Below, in pieces: positions 1-7,395 of a stretch of 43,106 nt of DNA; within the stretch, counting starts at the first letter, position 1; every line of letters begins with the position of its first letter. The stretch is from a virus, in IMG/VR virus record IMGVR_UViG_3300036785_000714, positions 1 through 43,106 of that record; one strand, 5' to 3'. A program made the translations under genes and the position numbers. Below the pieces are notes generated by a model that saw nothing but the letters and a program-made list of their open reading frames with translations, did not search any database and was not told the DNA's origin.

Positions 1-60
1 ATGCAGAGGGGGGGTAGAATTTGCGAGACCCCTCCCCCCTACTGAAAAAAATTTTTTAAA
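1..60 (-). repeat. Left end: half copy of the 29-bp repeat inside a G/C-run hairpin
   Basis: Positions 14-27 match the promoter-like half of the 29-bp repeat found nine times elsewhere (closest to the copy at 17986-18014), but the TATAAT-like half is replaced by a run of seven G/C pairs. G 8-14 can pair with C 34-39, enclosing the half repeat. An A/T-only stretch (about 46-84) separates this from the last gene. If the molecule is circular or the two ends meet, the half repeat would lie just upstream of the first late gene at the right end. It may be a genome-end or terminator structure; the role is inferred. Confidence 0.4.
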
Positions 61-90
61 TTTTTATTTTTTAAAATCTTTTAACAAATT

Positions 91-333
91 TTAATTTTCT
101 TTAAAAACTTTTTTGTATTTTCCTGTAACATTTTCTCTAACAATTTCATCAATCGCAAACTCTATTGCAATCTCTTGATCAACTTCTGAAATCTCTGTTG
201 ACAAGACTGTCACATAGGCTAGCATGGATGGTGTGTTGTAGCCAGCCATTCCATCAAACACATACCACTCATCCCATTGTGTGAAAGGATCGAAAGGATT
301 GTCAACTGTTGTAAGCATCACACTCTGTGCCAT
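91..333 (-). CDS. Small conserved phage protein, function unknown
   Basis: 80-aa acidic protein, last gene of the leftward transcript. It begins 4 bases beyond the stop codon of the RNA-polymerase-like gene. AGGAG lies 8 bases before the ATG at 333; an in-frame TTG at 336 is the alternative start. The N-terminal part (VDNPFDPFTQWDEW) and the C-terminal part (IEFAIDEIVRENVTGKY) resemble a short family I remember next to DFDGD proteins in gut siphoviruses, so it may work with that gene. No domain, signal peptide or membrane segment is visible. No function is proposed. Confidence 0.75.
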   Translation of the reverse strand: MAQSVMLTTVDNPFDPFTQWDEWYVFDGMAGYNTPSMLAYVTVLSTEISEVDQEIAIEFAIDEIVRENVTGKYKKVFKEN

Positions 334-336
334 CAA

Positions 337-3009
337 TCATTCTCCTTTCAATGATCTCTCTAATGTAGTCAGTGATACACCCAACTGTGTTGCTATCTCT
401 GCTCTAGTGTAGCCAGCCTCACGCATGGACGCAGCCCTACGTGTCTTAGCAGGTGTCATTAGTAGTACCTGCTTGGGTGTAGCATACTCACGTACCTTCT
501 CTAGATCAGTGTTGGCTAGTATCTTAGTGAGCATACTGTCACTAATAGCACCCGCCTGAATAGCATCCCACTCATTAGCTTCTATCTTAACCTGGCTTTC
601 TTTCTTGCTAGCACCCATACGTATACGAGCCTTATCCAAAGACTGAAACTTAATCTTAGTTATTGTTGACTCTTCAAGGTTAGGATTGGCAGCACGCCTA
701 GCCTTGACCTCGGCATTCGCAATGACCTGGGCTTGTCTTTCGAGGGGCTTGTTTTTTTGGGCCACCTTTAATTTTGAGGCTAGGGTTTCAACTTGAGGGG
801 CGTATGTTTTTGCAGAGGAGGGAGAGCGAACAAGAGAGGGGGTCTGATACACAGACACACGTGCTCTGTTAGCCAACTCTTTCAAATCATTGGAATGATT
901 GGCATAGATAGTTTCCATACGGGTACCTGATGACAAGAGATGGGCATCATCTATACTAGCCAACCTCTCTAACTTTTGAAGCTTGTGCCTTGGCTCTTCG
1001 CCTGGTTTAGTAATCATCTTACCTGTATCTACCCAAACACGCTTCCCTGTCTTTGGATCGAAGGGCCCACCTTGTGAAGCAGGGCGGGCTTTCCTTTCAT
1101 TAATGTATTCTTTTTGGGTAGCCTTAGACAGTAGTGTGCTAGCACCTTTCTTAGCACCACCTTGATACTCAGCTTTCAATTGAGGTATACCATTCTCAAT
1201 TGCAGACCTACGATAATCAAGATGATGATTCTCAGCATCAATGACCACCATTGAATGGCGAATAGCTTGAGCTATCTTGCTTGGAGGTGCGCCTTGCACA
1301 GTCATGTCTGTAATCAGATTTGTGATGAGCCCCATTTCGTGCTCTTTACGATCAGGAGTAAGTTTAGGCATACCAGGATACGCCTTGTACAACGTCTGAG
1401 GATCAAACCCCTTCAATCCTTCAAGGGCTGGCTTACTTCCAATCTTTCCTTGGTTATTAGGAATTACCACAACCGTATCCCCATCAAAGTCAGCACCAGA
1501 CAATCTCTCGGCTACTAAATGATGGATACCTACAGCATCACGTGCTCTACCTAACAAACTTATAGCTTCTTTATTCTTATTGTTTACTGTCAATTCAGGA
1601 ATCTCAAATGGACCACCATGAGGGTAACGAATTAATGCTACACGTTCGCCATTGTTATAGTTTGGCGCATAGATTTCATCATGCTTCATTGATGGCACAG
1701 GAAGAATGGTATGCCACTGCTGACGACTTGACAACGATGCAGCTTCCATGTGCACCGCGGAAGAATCAGTGGCTTCAGCAAAAGCATTAAGAAGTTTCTT
1801 CTTAACCGTCGGATTAGTTAAAGACATAATGGAATCAAACTCATTAAGCCTCTGCCTGTATGTCTTCGCCAATTGCTCTAGAGCAAGTTTAGGACTTTGC
1901 TTAGAAAGAAGCTGGAGTGAAAGATCTTTGTTCCATGTCTCCCACTTTCCTTCTCCTCTAACAATGTTCATAGCAGAAATAACTGGAGAAGTTCGATCGT
2001 TTTCATTCTCACGAATTTGATCAACGATGGAACCAAAAGGAAGTTCCGGGTCATCCTGAAGCGGCTTCAAAGCATCTAGTTTATTTCCTGTACTACTCTT
2101 CTTAGTATTGAACTGAAGATCCACACCCTTGGGCATGTTGTCTTTATAAACTGCCATCCCTTTGATGAAGTGCCCATCTCCGATTTGCACACGAACTTGC
2201 GCATACATGTTCTTCCCAAGAGTGAGATCTTTAGCATTGCGACGCACGTATATCACGCCATCAGCTTTGCCTCCGCCATCTTCTTTATAGATAACCTGAA
2301 GCCGATTTGGATTGACAGGTATGGCATCTGTAACCTTCACATAATCTCTACCACCACTATGAGAAGACTCTTGAATTTGCCTGATCTTATCTCTGTTCTT
2401 GTAGACATCCCCCCTTGTTGTTCCAGGGGGGGCTAAAATTTTCATGTTCGTATCGAACTGCGTCCCGAGTTGCGGAAGCTTGACATTAGAGTGAACACGG
2501 TACCCCTCATCTTCAAGAATAGATACCGCGGTAGCAAGTTTTTCTTTACTGATGTTAAGACTAGCTTCTACACCTTCACCAACATCGATGTATCCTTTAT
2601 CAGCGACTTCACGACGAAGCATCTCGGCAGTAGTCTTAAGGATGTGAGCTTTATCTGCTGCTCCAGGTTTAAGAAGATTCCTAACAACCGATTCGTTGAG
2701 TCCACCCATCTCTATACCAATCGCAACATTTGACATCCCAGTGTCTTTAAGTTTTTGGGCCTGAACAACTCGGCCGTGCCTGACAGATGCATTTGCGATG
2801 GTTCTTGCTGAACGAAGTTGAGCCACTGTAAGACCGACTCCTTGGGCGATTTGGCTTTCCGTTAGACCTTGAGCTTTCATTTCTTCTACATAACCAAAGA
2901 AATCCTGACTCCTTTGTACCTCATTGTTTCCACTGCCCCAAGGATAGCGACCGGAACGCCGAAGAATTCCATAGTGCATTAAGTCTTTTTCATCAATAAC
3001 TACACTCAT
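337..3009 (-). CDS. DFDGD-motif protein, candidate single-subunit DPBB RNA polymerase
   Basis: 890 aa. Residues 507-511 are DFDGD in the context ERLSGADFDGDTVVVIPN, the metal-binding signature of the beta-prime double-psi beta-barrel of cellular RNA polymerases, also the hallmark of YonO-like single-chain phage polymerases. Just before it is GERVALIRYPHGG (455-467), at the place where other members have conserved basic residues. A separate region (about 240-305, with HFIKGMAVYKD) may be the second barrel. Helix-turn-helix-like segments occur near residues 45-115 and at the C-terminus (TRAEIATQLGVSLTTLERSL). The N-terminus holds HYGILRRSGRYPWGSG, recalling the HHG-GQKWGIR motif of two virion proteins here. 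AAAGGAGG lies 7 bases before the ATG, and the start overlaps the upstream nuclease stop as ATGA. Likely role: middle or late transcription from phage promoters. The motif is certain; activity is inferred. Confidence 0.7.
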   Translation of the reverse strand: MSVVIDEKDLMHYGILRRSGRYPWGSGNNEVQRSQDFFGYVEEMKAQGLTESQIAQGVGLTVAQLRSARTIANASVRHGRVVQAQKLKDTGMSNVAIGIEMGGLNESVVRNLLKPGAADKAHILKTTAEMLRREVADKGYIDVGEGVEASLNISKEKLATAVSILEDEGYRVHSNVKLPQLGTQFDTNMKILAPPGTTRGDVYKNRDKIRQIQESSHSGGRDYVKVTDAIPVNPNRLQVIYKEDGGGKADGVIYVRRNAKDLTLGKNMYAQVRVQIGDGHFIKGMAVYKDNMPKGVDLQFNTKKSSTGNKLDALKPLQDDPELPFGSIVDQIRENENDRTSPVISAMNIVRGEGKWETWNKDLSLQLLSKQSPKLALEQLAKTYRQRLNEFDSIMSLTNPTVKKKLLNAFAEATDSSAVHMEAASLSSRQQWHTILPVPSMKHDEIYAPNYNNGERVALIRYPHGGPFEIPELTVNNKNKEAISLLGRARDAVGIHHLVAERLSGADFDGDTVVVIPNNQGKIGSKPALEGLKGFDPQTLYKAYPGMPKLTPDRKEHEMGLITNLITDMTVQGAPPSKIAQAIRHSMVVIDAENHHLDYRRSAIENGIPQLKAEYQGGAKKGASTLLSKATQKEYINERKARPASQGGPFDPKTGKRVWVDTGKMITKPGEEPRHKLQKLERLASIDDAHLLSSGTRMETIYANHSNDLKELANRARVSVYQTPSLVRSPSSAKTYAPQVETLASKLKVAQKNKPLERQAQVIANAEVKARRAANPNLEESTITKIKFQSLDKARIRMGASKKESQVKIEANEWDAIQAGAISDSMLTKILANTDLEKVREYATPKQVLLMTPAKTRRAASMREAGYTRAEIATQLGVSLTTLERSLKGE

Positions 3010-3563
3010 TGATTGGCCTCCTTTATGGTCTCGATTTGCTTATCGAATTCGACTATGATATCCATAATACTGGCTGTTAATTCTGGTGGGGGTTCAAAAA
3101 TACGAATCTCATCTCTCTGATAGATACGAAGTTCAACTTCAATTTCAAATGGATCTATCATATACTCAAGACAAAACAACGCCGCATAAATCTCGAGCTG
3201 CTTCTCTGACGCTTGAATTATACCAGTTTTGAGGTCATGAATTCGAAGTTTGTTGCGTCTAAACGAAATAGTATCCGCTGTCCCAAAACAATTATCCGAA
3301 TAATAAAGAATTTGCTCACATGACATTTTGTATCCGATAGCATCATTCACATAAGTCGATAATGCTTGGTTTGATCTTGACAATTTCACCCCGAGACGGA
3401 TGGCTTCTCTAGCAAGATCGTGCAAATCCGAGCCTCTTCTAGCTGCCATAACGGTATGGTAACGAGCTTCTAATTTTTGGAAGTTGTAGTTCAACCAATG
3501 ATAGTTGCTCGGGCTTAAAAATGCATGTTTATCTCTTAAGTCCGAATGCAAATTGAAGATCAT
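3006..3563 (-). CDS. RecB/Cas4-like PD-(D/E)XK nuclease
   Basis: 185 aa from the chosen ATG. The catalytic core is visible: GTADTISF, then LRIHDLKTG (the D-x-K pair), then KQLEIYAALF, the Q-L-x-x-Y helix typical of the RecB, lambda exonuclease and Cas4 group. Members cleave DNA ends using Mg2+ and commonly serve in phage recombination or replication. The stop overlaps the RNA-polymerase-like gene start (ATGA), so the two are probably translationally coupled. The start is uncertain: the ATG at 3563 lies inside the end of the VRR-NUC gene and has a weak ribosome site. The reading frame stays open upstream, but that part looks like a shadow of VRR-NUC. No four-cysteine Fe-S cluster pattern is seen, which argues against true Cas4. 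Confidence 0.75.
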   Translation of the reverse strand: MIFNLHSDLRDKHAFLSPSNYHWLNYNFQKLEARYHTVMAARRGSDLHDLAREAIRLGVKLSRSNQALSTYVNDAIGYKMSCEQILYYSDNCFGTADTISFRRNKLRIHDLKTGIIQASEKQLEIYAALFCLEYMIDPFEIEVELRIYQRDEIRIFEPPPELTASIMDIIVEFDKQIETIKEANQ

Positions 3564-3834
3564 CAAGCACCATCTCTTCGATCTCGGGATAGACGATTGC
3601 ACAAAATGACATGGCGTTAAACAACCCGACATAATGCTGTTGATTCGGTTGAATCTGAGCGTTTGAAGAAACCTTACATTCCAACATTGCCCACCGATCA
3701 CCATACAAAATTAGAATGTCTGGTAGTCCTTGAAATTCTGCCGGATCGGGTTTTAGAATGAATGAAGATGGGAACAAAACTTTCAATTTTTTGATAAGTT
3801 TTCCCTGGTAGACCGCTTCATTTGGTGACACCAT
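3529..3834 (-). CDS. VRR-NUC domain endonuclease
   Basis: 101 aa, the normal size for a stand-alone phage VRR-NUC protein. The motif series is clear: E at residue 6 with YQGKLIKKL, then PAEFQGLPDILIL (catalytic D), then RWAMLECKVS (E-x-K), and a C-terminal IQPNQQHYVGLF helix. VRR-NUC enzymes are Holliday-junction or flap nucleases of the restriction-like fold, found in Fan1 and in phage replication modules. A 29-bp repeat lies 29 bases upstream, so the nuclease pair, the RNA-polymerase-like gene and the last gene could be one transcript. GGAGG is only one base from the ATG at 3834; the next codon, GTG, is better spaced and may be the true start. Confidence 0.82.
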   Translation of the reverse strand: MVSPNEAVYQGKLIKKLKVLFPSSFILKPDPAEFQGLPDILILYGDRWAMLECKVSSNAQIQPNQQHYVGLFNAMSFCAIVYPEIEEMVLDDLQFAFGLKR

Positions 3835-3862
3835 GCCTCCAAAATTTAAAGAGCGAGTTCTC

Positions 3863-3891
3863 CTTCATTACAATCCATGTATTTTTGCCGA
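3863..3891 (-). promoter_or_regulatory. 29-bp repeat, copy A
   Basis: Read on the minus strand it runs CTCGGC, an AT-rich spacer, TACATGGATT, TGTAAT, GAA. It lies between the stop of the CTHCGK gene and the VRR-NUC gene. The TGTAAT hexamer resembles a -10 box. Identity with the other copies continues across the whole 29 bp. Confidence 0.7.
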
Positions 3892-3903
3892 GGAATTACT
3901 CTT

Positions 3904-4290
3904 TCATGTTTTTACACCCTCACACTGCCTTCGAAACGTCTTTAACTCCGGATCATACCGGTACCAACAAACCAACTCCTCTGTGGCGCTTATGGCGAAG
4001 TCTGGTGGATTTTCGTCGACCGCAGTCATCTTCCCACAGTGAGTACATTCCCCTCCATCCATAAGAGTTTCAAGTAAACGGAAAATCGCACGCCACGGAT
4101 TCATCGCTCCAGTAGCTTCCCAAACATCATGACCCTTGTCCTGAAACTTGGCCCTGGCAATCCAGATGGGGGGGTCAAAAACATCATCGTCTTGTTCTTC
4201 GAAAAATCGAATTTCAAATTGTTTACCACCCATACGTCCAATCATTTCGACCGCTGCAGCAATTTTCTTATCCTTCGGGTTGGGTTTCAT
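3904..4290 (-). CDS. Conserved small phage protein with one CxxC knuckle
   Basis: 128 aa from the ATG preceded by AGGAGG at 4 bases; the frame extends further upstream, but that part overlaps the NUMOD4 gene and lacks a ribosome site. It starts KPNPKDKKIAAAVEMIGR, has GGECTHCGKMT near residue 80 and ends with VCWYRYDPELKTFRRQCEG. This pattern matches a protein family I remember from actinobacteriophage replication regions; it has no assigned function there. The single CxxC could be half of a zinc site or a redox pair. It overlaps the preceding gene by 23 bases. Confidence 0.8.
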   Translation of the reverse strand: MKPNPKDKKIAAAVEMIGRMGGKQFEIRFFEEQDDDVFDPPIWIARAKFQDKGHDVWEATGAMNPWRAIFRLLETLMDGGECTHCGKMTAVDENPPDFAISATEELVCWYRYDPELKTFRRQCEGVKT

Positions 4291-4857
4291 TTTTCCTCCT
4301 ATGATTTTGAAACTTAATGATTTCGAAATCTGGCCACGGTCCATAAATTTTGTCATGGCGATTATATGTGCATCTCCAAATTCGATCAAATAACATCCCT
4401 TCCGCCATTCCGGCTTCAATAACGGATTCATATATGACCCCTGTAGTTGTATTTATTACCGCAAGATTCTGAAAATGTAATGGTTGAGGTGTTTTCAATT
4501 GACGTGCATACTTCCAAGCAAGCCATCGAGGACGCCACACGATGTTCTCTAAGGCTAAATTTGCGGGATTGCCGTCTAGGACCATAGGAGTGTCCCAGAG
4601 GGCGTAAGGACGCGAAATAAAGGCCTCTGAGAGGATTTTAAGTACAGTTTTGGTCCTACGGACACCAAAATCATCAAATAATAAGATTTTTGGGACTCCT
4701 TCCATCGTTTTACTTGTTTTCATCGGCTTATTTTGACGATTGTTCCAAATTCGCCCAAAACTGCTGATTTGGTAGTTTGAAAACCCGGGAATCGGCTTCC
4801 AAACCTCTTCAAGATTTAAGCTTTCCCGAGAATTTGGATCATATCTAATTTTCCTCA
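4268..4857 (-). CDS. NUMOD4-type HNH-like protein, histidine apparently lost
   Basis: 196 aa, with GGAGG 5 bases before the ATG. The N-terminal EEVWKPIPGFSNYQISSFGRI is a NUMOD4 DNA-binding motif, normally followed by an HNH nuclease in homing endonucleases. The matching second half, MVLDGNPANLALENIVWRP, keeps the DGN-x-x-N-x-x-x-x-N-x-x-W frame, but the expected histidine before DGN is not there. The nuclease may be inactive and act as a DNA-binding protein, or use a different residue. The C-terminal half (VINTTTGVIYESVIEAGMAEG) looks like a NUMOD1-type helical DNA-recognition region. It stands alone after a 252-bp non-coding AT-rich region. Confidence 0.65.
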
Positions 4858-5109
4858 TTTTTACCTCCAAATCCAAAAAGTGTCAGATGTCAGAAAAAAC
4901 GGCCTTCAGTTACTATATAGAAAATCGTATATTATTACACTTTGGTGTGAGTAATATATATATAATACATACTTAATTAATAATAGTAATATATGACATT
5001 TGACACTTATATGACTTTTTACAATGAAATACCTGATCAGAGTATTCGTCCAAAAACCGCTAAAATTCGCTTTTTATGCCACTTTGTGCCAGGGTGTCAG
5101 ATATTTCGA
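4858..5109 (-). other. AT-rich non-coding region, possible origin or promoter region
   Basis: No gene fits here. The middle is almost pure A/T and includes a 13-bp inverted repeat at 4928-4958 (4-base TTTG loop, one bulged G). TGTCAGAT occurs near both edges (4881-4888 and 5095-5102), and partial forms occur around 4994-5006. No copy of the 29-bp repeat is present. AT-rich DNA with direct repeats and a large hairpin between two replication-region genes suggests a replication origin or a strong promoter. This is inference. Confidence 0.4.
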
Positions 5110-6282
5110 TTATTCATCCTCAAACTCCTCAATCGTTTTGGACCATCTTTTTTCGTTAAAATTGCGCTTTTCTTGCAGAGCTCTCTTGATTTCTCGATCG
5201 ATTTTCAAATCTGACACTAAAATGTAGTAATAAAGTGATGTAAATAAGGTGTTTAGACGGTCAATTCGGCCCTGTGCTTGCACAAAATTCTTGTAAGAAT
5301 ACGTCAAAGAGTACAAAACCATGGCATCCGTAGAGGTACAATTCCAAGCCTCCGCCCCGGCGATATATTGGACTAAATACACCCACTTATGTCCTTCAGG
5401 AGGGGGGTCTTTTTTGTGGCCGTTGAATTCGAATACGTCTGTATCCTTCTGCAAAGCCCGAAGAATATCCAGCTCATAGTTGAAATTGTAGAAAATAATC
5501 AATTTCGGGTGACATTTCAGCAATTCTCGGACCATTTCCAACCTCGAGGGGTCTGAATTGGCCACTCTACGCATCAACCGGAACAGCTCAGCAGCATCCT
5601 TAATCGGACGATCCTCCCAAGGATTCCAGCGTTTCTTGTATACCATTCTGTATAAGTCCTTGTCATGACCCATAGGCAGGTAATTCAGATACCTCTCTGT
5701 GTGTTTCATGTAAGGCATCTCGACAAGGAGCTCGTTACGCATCAGCTCGAGCTTTCGTTCGTTCAGATACATCCGAACCCTAGGGTATTTCACCCAAGGC
5801 TCGTATAGAACATGTTGCCTTTTGAAGTGTGTTATGTTACTGTAAAACCCGTTCGCTACGAACACCGGAGCATAGTCCAGCCACGTATCCCCTGGTGTAG
5901 CGGTCAACAACACCCAATGATTCCCCCGGGCTATTTTTATGAAGCTCTTTACCCAAGCCCCGTTCGAAACCAACCTTTGCTCGTCGAAGATGAAGAAAGC
6001 ATCCTTGACCTCGGTATACTTATAGACATTATTCCAAGAATCAATGGTGATCAGACCGGCCACGCTTATACTGGTCCCTATCCCAAAACGTATCGCCTCT
6101 TTCTCCCAGTCGAGACTATCACGTTTCTTAGCTGTAGTGATGACATAAATCGGGCGGGGGGCTTCTTTTTGTATGTAGTACCCCAGGACCGTGGCGCTCT
6201 TGCCCACGCCAACCCCTCCCCACAAAATCTTCCCACTATCGAGTAACTCTATCGCCTCGAGTTGGTGGGGCATCAATTCCAT
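5110..6282 (-). CDS. SF2 (Snf2/DEAD-like) DNA helicase
   Basis: 390 aa starting at MELMPHQ, with GGAGG 7 bases upstream. Motif I is WGGVGVGKSA (residues 21-30), motif II FIFDEQR, motif III LLTATPGD, and motif VI AQGRIDRLNT close to the C-terminus. The Q-like motif MPHQLEAIELL precedes Walker A, as in Snf2-type enzymes. Size and motif spacing match the compact helicases of phage replication modules that unwind or remodel forks using ATP. It follows the structured-RNA region, and its 3' side is the AT-rich 252-bp region. The frame is open for 23 more codons upstream without a ribosome site. Confidence 0.88.
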   Translation of the reverse strand: MELMPHQLEAIELLDSGKILWGGVGVGKSATVLGYYIQKEAPRPIYVITTAKKRDSLDWEKEAIRFGIGTSISVAGLITIDSWNNVYKYTEVKDAFFIFDEQRLVSNGAWVKSFIKIARGNHWVLLTATPGDTWLDYAPVFVANGFYSNITHFKRQHVLYEPWVKYPRVRMYLNERKLELMRNELLVEMPYMKHTERYLNYLPMGHDKDLYRMVYKKRWNPWEDRPIKDAAELFRLMRRVANSDPSRLEMVRELLKCHPKLIIFYNFNYELDILRALQKDTDVFEFNGHKKDPPPEGHKWVYLVQYIAGAEAWNCTSTDAMVLYSLTYSYKNFVQAQGRIDRLNTLFTSLYYYILVSDLKIDREIKRALQEKRNFNEKRWSKTIEEFEDE

Positions 6283-6318
6283 ATCATCACCTCCTTCAAA
6301 AAAATAATGAGCGTCAAA

Positions 6319-6382
6319 GGGGATGGGCGAAATATAGTAGAACCGCAACACTAGCGGCCATTACTATACTCAACCCATCCCC
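6319..6382 (-). ncRNA. Long three-tier hairpin upstream of the helicase gene
   Basis: The 64 nt can fold end to end: a 9-bp stem (6319-6327 with 6374-6382), an internal loop, a 7-bp stem (6333-6339 with 6362-6368), another internal loop, a 4-bp stem (6343-6346 with 6354-6357) and a 7-nt loop. The base is 36 nt from the helicase start codon, so it sits in the helicase leader. It has no T-tract on the minus-strand side, so it is not a standard terminator. It may be an RNA processing or control element. Confidence 0.5.
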
Positions 6383-6530
6383 GTCACGTGGCTTGCCGAG
6401 CCCACAAGCGAACTCGAATCGAGAATGGGGCTTGCGATTACCCATCTCACCTACGCCGGTTTTTTGTTTAACTAAACCGCACAGGTGTGTTAGCCTGACG
6501 GCGTTCTGTGTGACCTTCACAGTCATGTAG

Positions 6531-6593
6531 CGGGCTCCCTGGATGGAATCGAACCCCCAGCCGGTGTAAATTGGCATACACCTTCATCTCCCG
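6531..6593 (-). ncRNA. Structured RNA element E1 of a three-member family
   Basis: Shares with the elements at 7560 and 7639 a closing stem on GGG/CCC, an AGATGAAGG strand after the 5' stem, a GG...CC hairpin (here 6563-6568 with 6577-6582), a GGC strand and a GGAGCCC 3' end. A T-arm-like stretch (GGGGGTTCGATTCC on the minus strand) hints at a tRNA relative, but no full cloverleaf could be drawn. Further minus-5' sequence (6594-6647) can extend the pairing: 6641-6647 with 6529-6535 make 7 bp, and 6622-6626 with 6633-6637 make a 5-bp hairpin. The rest of 6283-6656 has no gene I trust; around 6391-6470 there is another folded, T-arm-like stretch that I could not resolve. Confidence 0.4.
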
Positions 6594-6656
6594 AAACCGC
6601 ACTAGGCCTAAGATCTATTTAACGTCGCCTAGTCGACGCCACCCGCTGCCATAAAA

Positions 6657-7025
6657 TCAGTATGAACCTCTCATGAGTTCGTTGATTCGACGTCTTATCG
6701 GCTCCAAATGCCTTGGTTCCGAACCGAGCATCCAGATCAGCTCATCTGCGATTCTTGTACAAAGTTCTTTCACAATACGATCCGATAGATCCCTGGCGTG
6801 CTCAGAGTCAAAAATGCCGGACGGTGGACTTGTCCAACACATCGATGCTTCTCCGACCCATTCTTGAATTACTGAACGAAGATCGGGCGGAATCGTGTCC
6901 GGCTCGTGGATAATCGTCATGGCGTCTCCACTGGGCATCTCAGCCACAAGACTGGAATCGTTATCATAATGACGTCGTGGAGTTTCGTTACTTGTGCGCG
7001 GTCCTGATGGTCCTGATGCTGGCAT
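6657..7025 (-). CDS. Conserved hypothetical phage protein
   Basis: 122 aa, with AAGGAG 7 bases before the ATG. The first 30 residues are low-complexity and polar; the rest looks helical. The central part (EWVGEASMCWTSPPSGIFDSEHA) recalls a short conserved protein found in actinophage replication regions, for which I know no function. No membrane segment or metal site is present. It is the last protein gene before the structured-RNA stretch upstream of the helicase. Confidence 0.75.
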   Translation of the reverse strand: MPASGPSGPRTSNETPRRHYDNDSSLVAEMPSGDAMTIIHEPDTIPPDLRSVIQEWVGEASMCWTSPPSGIFDSEHARDLSDRIVKELCTRIADELIWMLGSEPRHLEPIRRRINELMRGSY

Positions 7026-7036
7026 TATTTGTCTCC

Positions 7037-7237
7037 TTAATGATTCTTACTAGATCCCATCAACCTGTAATTCTTTTTGTATAAGTTGCGAACTAAAAAC
7101 ATCACCTCGTCAAATTCGGCATGACGTTTATTTTCAATACCCAAATTTCTCATCAACCAAAGGTAGTCCTTCTTACGTTTGCGAGGAACTTTCATGGTCT
7201 CCAAGATTTCCTTTAGACGTTCTTCGTCTGAATCCAC
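7037..7237 (-). CDS. Small basic hypothetical protein
   Basis: 66 aa, helical and charged, with a basic PRKRKKDYLWLMRNLG segment that could bind nucleic acid. The start is GTG with AGGA 6 bases upstream. It overlaps the end of the preceding small gene by 25 bases, typical of tightly packed phage genes. No family recognised. Confidence 0.55.
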   Translation of the reverse strand: MDSDEERLKEILETMKVPRKRKKDYLWLMRNLGIENKRHAEFDEVMFLVRNLYKKNYRLMGSSKNH

Positions 7238-7392
7238 GGACTTCCTCTCTTTTCAGCCAATTCAATAAGCGCTCGATCCGAGTCAGCGACTTCCTCGAGG
7301 AACCAATGGACTTCGTCCTCAGCCAAATTCACCGCCCGTATTTCTTTGACTTCTCCCCAGGTTCCTGTTTTTGCGTCGATGTAGATCAGCAC
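7213..7392 (-). CDS. Small conserved protein (IYIDAKTGTWG type)
   Basis: 59 aa, GTG start with AAAGGA 6 bases upstream. The beginning IYIDAKTGTWGEVKEIRAV and the following acidic helix (LAEDEVHWFLEEVADSD) resemble a very small conserved gene I remember from many actinophages. Function unknown. It overlaps its downstream neighbour by 25 bases and starts a few bases after the upstream zinc-ribbon stop codon. Confidence 0.65.
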   Translation of the reverse strand: MLIYIDAKTGTWGEVKEIRAVNLAEDEVHWFLEEVADSDRALIELAEKRGSPWIQTKNV

Positions 7393-7395
7393 TCA

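Noticed and set aside
3006-3563. True Cas4
   Set aside because: RecB-type motifs are present, but the four cysteines of the Fe-S cluster are not, and no CRISPR genes are nearby.
6314-6577. 87-codon open frame across the structured-RNA region
   Set aside because: No ribosome site, composition unlike neighbours, and it reads through folded RNA elements. Treated as chance frame.
6529-6647. tmRNA
   Set aside because: A 7-bp end pairing is possible, but the length (119 nt) is far too short, and the tmRNA 5' consensus and a tag reading frame are missing.
6391-6655. Standard tRNA genes
   Set aside because: T-arm-like stretches (TTCGATT) exist, but neither a proper D-arm nor an anticodon stem-loop with U33 could be fitted to a 7-bp acceptor on either strand. 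Listed as structured RNA instead.
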